Shown one piece after another: positions 13,262 to 20,169 of a stretch of 21,296 nt of DNA (the first letter of the stretch is position 1; each line of letters begins with the position of its first letter). A program made the position numbers and the translations under genes. The notes below the pieces were generated by a model. That model did not search any database and had not been told where the DNA came from. It saw only the letters and a program-made list of their open reading frames with translations. Source of the stretch: Candidatus Saccharimonadota bacterium (GTDB lineage: Bacteria > Patescibacteriota > Saccharimonadia > Saccharimonadales > Saccharimonadaceae); the NCBI GenBank assembly GCA_028289095.1, contig JAQGGY010000005.1, positions 1-21,296 of the forward strand. Reading direction: 5' to 3'.

Positions 13262-14911
13262 GTGCAAAAAACCAAACGTAGGTTTGGATGGATCGCAGGG
13301 TGTGTTGCCTTGCTGCTTTTGCTGGTCGCCTGTGGCGGCCCGCCGAAAGACCTTGACGAGCAAGTCAGGGGACTAGAAGGTGTCGTCAAAACAGCGCAAG
13401 CTGATTTGGACAATGCCAAAAAGTCCTATGACGAAAAGCTTGGGCAAGAGAATTACAAATTCCTGCAAGAATACAGTGCTGGTGAACGCCACTCCGACAG
13501 CTTCGACAAAGCGCAAGCAAAAATCGATGAAGCCGAAAAGGCGAGAACTGAGCGCGTTAAAAGCATCGCGGACAACTACAAAGACGAACGCCGCGGCGAA
13601 CTCGAAACGGCAATCGGCGACGTAAACCGACTGGCGAATGAAGCACGAACCCTTCGGGAAGAGCCTGCTATGTGGGCGGACAAAATCCTGGACGCCAAGT
13701 CAAATTCTGCAGCCACGGCACAGCGTGCCGAGAAAACAGCAACTGACACGTCCGGACAATTTACCGTCCTCCAGCAGGCAACTACCGCAGCGACCACGTC
13801 TTTCCCAACGCAAGACGAGGCGATCAAGCGCAAGTTTGAACCATTCACTGCCTGGAACTCGACGAGTGCAACCGCATTCACCGATATTCAGGCAGAACTT
13901 AAGAAGTCAAACCCAAACTACACGATCGTCGCCGCCAACGCGCAAAAGATACAAGACAATCACGCAAGCATCCTTTCGGAGGGACCAAAATACCAGGCCA
14001 CTATAGGCGAACTGTCAACGTCTGAAACGCACACATTGCTGGATATCCAGGTAGATTCGGAAATCGAGATCGGCCGCACAAGCTGGAACGAAGGTTCCGA
14101 CTCGGACACCGACCGCGACTATGACTATCCGCCTGTTCCAGTTGACACCGAGACGGCTAATTACTTTGGTCAGTTCGCCCCCGAAACCAAACTGGCAACA
14201 GTTGGATTTTGGGGATCGTTCAATACCGAAGGAAACGTTGATAGGGGACAGTGGGATAAACTCCACATTGACCCTAAAAAAGATTTTCCGAATGGTCACG
14301 ACTATGCCGAACTGTACATGGGAGCCGTCGAAGACACCTACTGCCATAAGGTATTGGTGCTCCGAAATGGCAAGCCGGACACGTCAGGTCGACCTGACCC
14401 AGCGTCCAACTACTGCAGCAAGTATGACTCTGACGCAGATTTGGCCAAGGGGATTTTTTGGGCCGATGCTGATGAACTTAGTAGTGAATACATTGGGATG
14501 GATACCTACAGCAAGCCTTACGGCGATTTTGCCGACCAGGCCAACAACGAAGCAACCCCGCCAGGCATGGCCTACGTAGGGGATGCGAATTACGGCCAAT
14601 GGCAAAACGACAACAACGGCAACTCATTTTGGGTGTTTTACGGGCAATACCGCCTGTTCTCTGACCTTATTGGCGGACCAAATCCGTACCACTATCGTTC
14701 AGAGTACGACACCTGGAACAGGGATTACCGACGCAAGGACGAGCCGTACTTTGCCGCGTCAGGCAGCGTGCCCCGTTACGGAGCGCATTCGCCAATGACC
14801 GGCGCACGATTCCCGAACAGTTCATTCACCAAGTCCGGCCTGCAAGATGCGACCGTCCGCAATGCGGGCCCAGTATCTCGTGGTGGCGGACCCGGCGGCG
14901 GAGGTAAGTAA
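13262..14911 (+). CDS. Large coiled-coil lipoprotein in the DUF4247 position
   Basis: The start is GTG 13262, since AGGAG lies 6 nt before it and the upstream in-frame ATG lies within the previous gene. The 549-aa product has a signal peptide with lipobox LLLLVAC-G. Residues about 25-120 and 140-260 are charged, Ala/Lys/Glu-rich coiled coil. The C-terminal half (about 285-549) is a globular Tyr/Trp/Asp-rich domain (SFWVFYGQYRLFSDLIGG, YHYRSEYDTWNRDYRRKDEPYF) and ends in RGGGPGGGGK. Similar Gly-rich RGGGPG ends occur in DUF4247 and related YjfM-type proteins of this gene neighbourhood (recalled, not searched). It probably anchors to the outer face of the membrane and works with the DUF350 membrane protein. 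The large coiled-coil part is unusual. Confidence 0.75.
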   Translation: MQKTKRRFGWIAGCVALLLLLVACGGPPKDLDEQVRGLEGVVKTAQADLDNAKKSYDEKLGQENYKFLQEYSAGERHSDSFDKAQAKIDEAEKARTERVKSIADNYKDERRGELETAIGDVNRLANEARTLREEPAMWADKILDAKSNSAATAQRAEKTATDTSGQFTVLQQATTAATTSFPTQDEAIKRKFEPFTAWNSTSATAFTDIQAELKKSNPNYTIVAANAQKIQDNHASILSEGPKYQATIGELSTSETHTLLDIQVDSEIEIGRTSWNEGSDSDTDRDYDYPPVPVDTETANYFGQFAPETKLATVGFWGSFNTEGNVDRGQWDKLHIDPKKDFPNGHDYAELYMGAVEDTYCHKVLVLRNGKPDTSGRPDPASNYCSKYDSDADLAKGIFWADADELSSEYIGMDTYSKPYGDFADQANNEATPPGMAYVGDANYGQWQNDNNGNSFWVFYGQYRLFSDLIGGPNPYHYRSEYDTWNRDYRRKDEPYFAASGSVPRYGAHSPMTGARFPNSSFTKSGLQDATVRNAGPVSRGGGPGGGGK

Positions 14912-14913
14912 AC

Positions 14914-15801
14914 ATGAATATCGAAACGTTTTTTAGGATTGCGGGCCGAGGCTTTATCGAGCCTTTCCCGTATCTGATAGTAGCCGCAGTCCTGCTGCTT
15001 ACGTACAAGATCCTGCACGATTGGATCACCGAATATGATGACCGTGCCCTGCTGAAACAGGGTAACAAGGCTGTAGCAATCACGCGCGCCGGGGCATACC
15101 TAGGCGTCGTATTTGCTGCGACCGGCTCACTGATCAATACCGATGAACGGACATACTGGGAAGGTGTTGGCATCTTTGCGCTTGATGGCATCATTGCCAT
15201 TGGCGTACTGACTGCCGCAGTTTTCTTGTTCGACTATGTCATTGTGCGGAATGTAAAGAACAGTACTTACATCGCTGACGGCAATTTTGCTGTCGGTTTT
15301 TTGGAAGCCTGCGCCTACATCTCGCTCGGCCTGATCATCTGCGCCGCCTTTTCGGGAAATGGCCAAGAGTTTTTCCCTGGCATCGGCAGCGCAATGCTTT
15401 TCAGCTTCATCGGCATGGCAACGTTAGCACTCGTTTACAAGGCGTATTGCTGGGCATGGATGCGCTTTAAAAAGCGCGACGTCGATGCTTTGGTAGCTAG
15501 CGGAAACGTACCAGCGGCAGTTGATGCCGGCACATTGCTTATCGCAGTGAGCATTACGCTGTGGTTTAGCATTAGCGGGGACTTCACCGGCTGGGCAAGT
15601 GATCTTGCATCATACGCCCTCGCCGTACTGTCCAGTACGCTAATCATTCCATTCGGCCGCCTGGCTGCAGTCTGGCTGCTGGCGAACAAACTGGATCCAG
15701 AAGGAGCCGACAAACATCAAGGCAACCTGAGCAAGTCGTTGATCGTCGGATTGGTTTCAATCGCGATCGGCTTCATGCTGGGTATCATCCAGTTCATGTA
15801 A
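14914..15801 (+). CDS. DUF350 (YjfL-like) polytopic membrane protein, two repeats
   Basis: The 295-aa protein is almost all hydrophobic helices (about eight). It contains two DUF350-like units: in the first, QGNKAVAITRAGAYLGVVFAATG is followed by the LDGIIAIGVLTAAVFLFDYVI helix; the second has VASGNVPAAVDAGTLLIAVSITLWFSISGDFTGW. GGAGGT at the end of the preceding gene serves as its Shine-Dalgarno. E. coli YjfL belongs to this family and sits in an operon with a PspA homologue and an ATP-grasp GSP-synthase-like gene. Transport or channel activity has not been shown. The long gap (161 nt) and hairpin after it may uncouple expression of the following speE-like gene. Confidence 0.85.
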   Translation: MNIETFFRIAGRGFIEPFPYLIVAAVLLLTYKILHDWITEYDDRALLKQGNKAVAITRAGAYLGVVFAATGSLINTDERTYWEGVGIFALDGIIAIGVLTAAVFLFDYVIVRNVKNSTYIADGNFAVGFLEACAYISLGLIICAAFSGNGQEFFPGIGSAMLFSFIGMATLALVYKAYCWAWMRFKKRDVDALVASGNVPAAVDAGTLLIAVSITLWFSISGDFTGWASDLASYALAVLSSTLIIPFGRLAAVWLLANKLDPEGADKHQGNLSKSLIVGLVSIAIGFMLGIIQFM

Positions 15802-15827
15802 CACCTTTTTTCTAAAGTAATGTCCGA

Positions 15828-15867
15828 GGGGACTCCTGCAGTAGCATATGCTGCATCAGGAGTCCCC
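15828..15867 (+). other. Strong hairpin between the DUF350 and speE-like genes
   Basis: A perfect 11-bp stem pairs GGGGACTCCTG (15828-15838) with CAGGAGTCCCC (15857-15867), with an inner GTAGC/GCTGC stem. No T-tract follows, so partial termination, processing or mRNA protection is more likely than full termination. No good promoter is seen between it and the next gene. Confidence 0.75.
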
Positions 15868-15962
15868 AACAGACACCAGGATAATGTGGCTAAACCGCAA
15901 AGTCCTGAAAGCATAAACCTTACCTTAACATCTTTAGATAACAATCTCCTTAGGAGGAGTAC

Positions 15963-17771
15963 ATGGCATCGGTAACGACATCAATCCCGATTACCCAAAA
16001 GGCATCACCTGTGCGCTCAATCGCAAAATTCGGCGCCTGGATGCCGCGAGGTATCTTGGCGTTTGTAATGCTCGCTACCGGCGCTGCTGGCCTGGTGTAT
16101 GAATACGTGCTTAGTACGGTAAATACCTACTTGGTCGGCAACTCCATCGAGCAGTTCAGTATCACCATCGGCGTCATGTTCCTTATGATGGGCATTGGTG
16201 GGTTCCTACAGAAGTACATGACACGAGGACTGGTCGAGACATTCATCTTGGCAGAACTCGGACTAGTATTGATGGGGGGATTCGCACCCATTGCCATGCA
16301 GTGGGTGTTCAGTACTATGCAAGCCGACTTTTCATGGATCAAAATGGTCTATATCTGTTGTATCGGCTTGCTTATCGGTATCGAAATCCCGCTAGTCATG
16401 CGTATTAACGAACGCTTCACATCCAATCTCGGCAATAACATTGCAGGAACTTGGGCGTGGGACTACGTCGGTGGCGCTGTTGGTGTGGCCGTCTGGATCA
16501 TTATGCTTCGGATGTACATTCCGCTCACGCACATCAGCTTTTTCGTTGCAGGTTGCAACCTAGCGGTTGCCCTTGTCGCACTCTGGTTTTTTTGGAAACG
16601 CGGTTTGCTACAGTGGAAGCTTAGTGCACCGCTTGCCGCTATTGCGGCAGCGCTTGTCGTCGCAGTAACGGTCACTGGTTTTTCGAACGTTGATTCATGG
16701 TCAAAGATTCTCAGCCAAAAGCTATATGAAGATCCGATCGTGTTCCAAGAGCAGACCAAGTACCAACAGATTGTCATGACCGAAACGGCAAACGTCGATT
16801 CGGCGACCGGCAACACGTTCGAGTTATTCCTAAACGGAAACAAGCAGTTTAACAGTAGTGATGAAAAGATCTACCACGAGCTACTTGTTCACCCGGCTAT
16901 GAACATGGCCGCTCGTCACGAGCGCGTCCTTGTTCTGGGTGGCGGTGACGGAATGGCACTGCGTGAAATCGTCAAATACCCCGAAGTAAAAGAAGTGTCG
17001 CTCGTCGACCTTGACCCGGGCATGATCGAGCTCGCACGGACCAATCCGCTCGTCACCGAACTGAATGATAATTCATTCGCAGACGCCCGTGTCCATAGCA
17101 GTATGCCAACTGGCGTACAGGACACGGGGTCTAAACGGGAAGTACTTGTCGACACCGGTCATATCGGCACTGTCGATTGCCCAGAAAGGACCAGCCAGCA
17201 AGGGAAACGCCAGGTGGAATGTGTCAGTGAACCTGTCACGGAAAGCATTGGCTCGGTCGACATCTTCACTATTGACGCCGATCAATTTATCTCTGCCCAA
17301 TCAGGGCCATGGGACGTTGTCATTGTCGATCTGCCTGATCCTAACTCTATCGAACTATCCAAGCTGTACTCGCTGGAGTTCTACAGCAAGATCAAGCATA
17401 ATATGTCGCCTGACGGCATCGTTGTCATACAATCAACCTCGCCATATCACGCAAAAGAAACCTATCTCTGCATCATGCGGACTATGGCTGCTGCAGGACT
17501 CGGCGTTGTCCCTTATCACGAAAACGTACCAAGTTTTGGTGATTGGGGTTGGATCATCGGATCACCCAGCATGACGAGTACCGCCCTAGGCGAACACGCT
17601 AAGTCACTGGATTCATTTCCAGTTGAAACGCGCGCTATCGACAACTCAGTGTTTCATCGTTCGCTGATCTTCAACAAGGGCGCCCTAACAAGTACCAATA
17701 ACGAGATCAGCACACTCCTTCGTCCGACGGTATTCAATTACTATACCTACGAGGCATGGAAAACCGATTAA
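15963..17771 (+). CDS. Membrane-embedded polyamine aminopropyltransferase-like protein (SpeE family)
   Basis: The 602-aa protein starts at ATG 15963 behind AGGAGGAG. Residues about 30-240 hold seven membrane helices. The C-terminal half is a spermidine-synthase-type Rossmann domain: FLNGNKQFNSSDEKIYHELLVHPAM (289-313), GGGDGMALREI (326-336), VDLDPGMIELAR (348-359) and VDLPDP (455-460), with D456 in the place of the catalytic aspartate. It should transfer an aminopropyl-like group from decarboxylated AdoMet, or be a relative with another acceptor. About 50 residues (379-430, including C406 and C420) are inserted before the DAxxF strand (VDIFTIDADQF), where classical SpeE has a short link. Its neighbours tie it to the envelope. 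Confidence 0.88.
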   Translation: MASVTTSIPITQKASPVRSIAKFGAWMPRGILAFVMLATGAAGLVYEYVLSTVNTYLVGNSIEQFSITIGVMFLMMGIGGFLQKYMTRGLVETFILAELGLVLMGGFAPIAMQWVFSTMQADFSWIKMVYICCIGLLIGIEIPLVMRINERFTSNLGNNIAGTWAWDYVGGAVGVAVWIIMLRMYIPLTHISFFVAGCNLAVALVALWFFWKRGLLQWKLSAPLAAIAAALVVAVTVTGFSNVDSWSKILSQKLYEDPIVFQEQTKYQQIVMTETANVDSATGNTFELFLNGNKQFNSSDEKIYHELLVHPAMNMAARHERVLVLGGGDGMALREIVKYPEVKEVSLVDLDPGMIELARTNPLVTELNDNSFADARVHSSMPTGVQDTGSKREVLVDTGHIGTVDCPERTSQQGKRQVECVSEPVTESIGSVDIFTIDADQFISAQSGPWDVVIVDLPDPNSIELSKLYSLEFYSKIKHNMSPDGIVVIQSTSPYHAKETYLCIMRTMAAAGLGVVPYHENVPSFGDWGWIIGSPSMTSTALGEHAKSLDSFPVETRAIDNSVFHRSLIFNKGALTSTNNEISTLLRPTVFNYYTYEAWKTD

Positions 17772-17792
17772 CCGATTGTTATATCAAAGATA

Positions 17793-17860
17793 GGAAAGGG
17801 CTTTACGGCGCTGATTCGGTCGCTGCACACTATGTGCAGCACCGGGTCGGCGCCTTTTCC
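17793..17860 (+). terminator. Compound hairpin terminator of the speE operon
   Basis: GGAAAGGGC (17793-17801) pairs with GCCTTTTCC (17852-17860). CGGT/ACCG (17817-17820 with 17841-17844) and CTGCACA/TGTGCAG (17823-17829 with 17833-17839) form the inner stem. The only T run lies in the 3' arm. Confidence 0.65.
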
Positions 17861-17867
17861 ATATCTC

Positions 17868-17897
17868 TGGACCAATTGTAAAAAAGACTGGTATCAT
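17868..17897 (+). promoter_or_regulatory. Extended -10 promoter giving a leaderless mRNA
   Basis: TGGACC (17868-17873), an 18-bp spacer and TGG-TATCAT (-10 at 17892-17897, with an extended TGN) are followed after 6 nt by ATG 17904. No Shine-Dalgarno is present. Confidence 0.65.
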
Positions 17898-17903
17898 TGA
17901 TGT

Positions 17904-18509
17904 ATGAATCCTAAACTTATCGTTGAACAAAAAATCACCGCCTTCGTTAATAAATATGCCGTTTATACGGCCGATCAAGCAGGGACTAAAAGTGCGCTTG
18001 TGGCATTCGCCCAGCAAAAGCGCCTGACATTCAAAGAACAAGTCATCTTTTATGGCGACGAGGCAAAAACACAGCCGATCTTTACACTGCGGGCTGAAAA
18101 AATATTAGACGTGCATGGAAAATTTGTCATCGATGACATGGAAGGCAACAGGATTGGCGCGTTTAGAAAAGAATTTAAAGCGTCATTACTAAAAAGCACC
18201 TGGAGCATTTTAGACACGAACGACCAGTCAAAACTGACAATTACCGAAAGCAGCATGGCACTGGCGGTATTCCGACGGTTTGCAGGCTTTTTACCGATCG
18301 TCGGTGATCTGGCAGAAATTATTTCATGGTTCTTTAAATATCATTTTGCGTTCATCAACGGCGCAAATCAAGAAGTGGGCCAGTACCGCAAAACGACACT
18401 ATTTCGTGACCACTACGCATTATCAATGACCGATGATTACTATGCCAGCGAAGATTGGCGAGTATTAGCCGCCGTGGCCGTCGCGCTGGATGCGCTACAA
18501 AGCAGGTAA
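17904..18509 (+). CDS. LURP-one-related (Tubby/scramblase-like fold) protein
   Basis: The 201-aa protein resembles the LOR/YxjI family. IFTLRAEKILDVHGKFVIDDMEG followed by RIGAFRKEFKASLLKSTWSILD is the typical pair of beta units, and the end (HYALSMTDD, DWRVLAAVAVALDALQSR) matches the C-terminal hydrophobic helix of this fold. An amphipathic or hydrophobic segment (FRRFAGFLPIVGDLAEIISWFFKYHFAF, about 115-143) may touch the membrane. Bacterial members have no established function. The ATG lies 6 nt after the -10, so translation should be leaderless. It ends 13 nt before the convergent DUF3072 gene, with no room for a separate terminator. Confidence 0.8.
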   Translation: MNPKLIVEQKITAFVNKYAVYTADQAGTKSALVAFAQQKRLTFKEQVIFYGDEAKTQPIFTLRAEKILDVHGKFVIDDMEGNRIGAFRKEFKASLLKSTWSILDTNDQSKLTITESSMALAVFRRFAGFLPIVGDLAEIISWFFKYHFAFINGANQEVGQYRKTTLFRDHYALSMTDDYYASEDWRVLAAVAVALDALQSR

Positions 18510-18522
18510 AACGCGCGCAGGT

Positions 18523-18774
18523 TTATTCGTCGTCGCCTAGGACTGTATCAGTGTCGTCGACAGTGTCATCGATACCAGCTTCTTCGCGTAATTCTTCTAT
18601 TTTTTCAGATGCTTCGGCCTTTGTTAAGTTTTCGTCAAATGTTGGTTCGCCTGTTTGATTGGACAGCATTTCCAGCTCGATTCGCTGGGCTTCAGACATG
18701 TGCTCACGTCCACTTGGCCACTGTTTTGGATCACGTTGCAAATCATCATTTTGACCTTCATTTTGATCGTCCAT
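18523..18774 (-). CDS. DUF3072 small acidic protein
   Basis: The 83-aa protein has a strong GGAGGTG Shine-Dalgarno before ATG 18774. Its core (DPKQWPSGREHMSEAQRIELEML, then NLTKAEASEKIEELRE) matches DUF3072, a short helical family common in Actinobacteria. The C-terminus is very acidic (DDTVDDTDTVLGDDE). Function is unknown. No other gene shares its orientation nearby. Confidence 0.83.
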   Translation of the reverse strand: MDDQNEGQNDDLQRDPKQWPSGREHMSEAQRIELEMLSNQTGEPTFDENLTKAEASEKIEELREEAGIDDTVDDTDTVLGDDE

Positions 18775-18977
18775 TCCACACCTCCTATCAAATATTACAA
18801 TACAACTTTTTTTCGCCTAGTCGCTATATTTAGCATATGCCTGTCATGCGAAATATTCAAATATCACCCCCGCTTACAGGTGACAAACAGATGCCGAGTG
18901 AAATACTTTACAGATATAAAATTGATTGTACGTTTAAATTAAAGTGCAATAACTCGGTTATGTAAGGAGGATAAAGC

Positions 18978-20144
18978 ATGAACAAAGTCACTAGATCTTC
19001 AATTGAAATACTAGCGCGACCTCAGTCCGGAAATGTCATCAGCGTCTATCTACCAACCCACCGTCATCCGACACCACCTCATATGCAAGAAGATCAGACT
19101 CGGTATAAAAACCTTATACGCCAAGCACGGGAACAATGGCACGAAAAAGTCGGCGACGACACGATGTCATCAACTTTCGAGCAAATGGAAAGTAAGTTGG
19201 AAGACTTGGGCTTTTGGCAACAAACTACTGAAGGTATGGCTATTTTTTCCAGCCCGGAAAAATTCGAAATTTATCATCTACCTGTCGAATGTGAAGAGCG
19301 CGTCTGTGTTGATGATTCGTACGATATCACACCGCTGCTGATCGTTATGGCATACGACCAGCCGTACTATATGCTTGCTCTGGCGATGCATAACACCAAA
19401 CTGTTCAAGGGCGATATGTACGGATTAGAACCCGTCGCGATTGATTTTCCTAGCAGCCCCGAAGACGCACTAAATATCGACGAAATGTTTTCGAACAGTA
19501 ATACGATCCGCAACCAAAATAGTCCGGCAAGTGATGGCAGCGGCGCCGTCGCATCACATGGTCAAGGTGATTCGAACCGGGCAGGCAGGGAAGAGCGTTT
19601 TCAATATTTCCGCATTCTGGAAAACACCATGACTAGCCTAAAAGAATTCGATGACTCATTACCTATCATTATCGCAGGGACGGATAGTGAAGCAGGTGAC
19701 TTCCGCAATTCGACCAAAATGCAAAATATAGTGCATGAATACATTCAAGGTAACCATACCAACACGACATTACCTGACCTAGTCGCACTGGCATGGCCAA
19801 TCATACAGTCCGAAGTCATTAGTAAACGGGCCATTGAAGCAGTCGACCAACTAAACGAAAAAGTTGGCATACAAAAATCCTCATACGATTATACAGATGT
19901 CACCGAAGCGGCCAACATGGGTCGCGTACAGACATTATTGGTTGGCATCACCCGCAAAACGACAGATACCGTCAGCGATGCAGTTAATACGGCGGTGCCT
20001 ATTTTATCGTTTGCAAAAAATCAGGATTACGAACGTGTCGCCGAATTAGTTAAAAAAGTACTAGCGCAAGGTGGCACCATATTAGGCGTCGGCAACGAAT
20101 TGTTACCTGCAAAAGTACCAATCGCAGCGATTTACCGTTATTAG
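18978..20144 (+). CDS. Bacterial aeRF1-like (baeRF / Balon-type) putative ribosome hibernation factor
   Basis: The 388-aa protein has a strong AAGGAGG Shine-Dalgarno before ATG 18978. The N-terminal part (ISVYLPTHRHPTPPHMQEDQTRYKNLIRQARE, then GFWQQTTEGMAIFSSPEKFEIYHLPV) and the C-terminal end (LVKKVLAQGGTILGVGNELLPAKVPIAAIYRY) fit the baeRF group, relatives of domains 2-3 of archaeal/eukaryal release factor 1. The C-terminal unit is an eL30-like alpha/beta fold. No GGQ is present, so it is not a peptide-release factor. Related Balon proteins bind idle ribosomes at the A site. A hibernation role here is inferred from family. The middle (about 170-205) has an Asn/Ser/Gly-rich insert, probably a loop. 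Confidence 0.8.
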   Translation: MNKVTRSSIEILARPQSGNVISVYLPTHRHPTPPHMQEDQTRYKNLIRQAREQWHEKVGDDTMSSTFEQMESKLEDLGFWQQTTEGMAIFSSPEKFEIYHLPVECEERVCVDDSYDITPLLIVMAYDQPYYMLALAMHNTKLFKGDMYGLEPVAIDFPSSPEDALNIDEMFSNSNTIRNQNSPASDGSGAVASHGQGDSNRAGREERFQYFRILENTMTSLKEFDDSLPIIIAGTDSEAGDFRNSTKMQNIVHEYIQGNHTNTTLPDLVALAWPIIQSEVISKRAIEAVDQLNEKVGIQKSSYDYTDVTEAANMGRVQTLLVGITRKTTDTVSDAVNTAVPILSFAKNQDYERVAELVKKVLAQGGTILGVGNELLPAKVPIAAIYRY

Positions 20145-20169
20145 CATACGTTAGCCGACAACACATTCA

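Noticed and set aside
14469..14475. CTGATGA match to a hammerhead core
   Set aside because: It lies inside the coding lipoprotein gene, without a matching stem II, GAAA or stem III.
18894..18956. CCGAGT/ACTCGG pairing upstream of the baeRF gene
   Set aside because: It is a 6-bp stem with a loop of about 50 nt or more and no further helices, so it is too weak to call a regulatory RNA.
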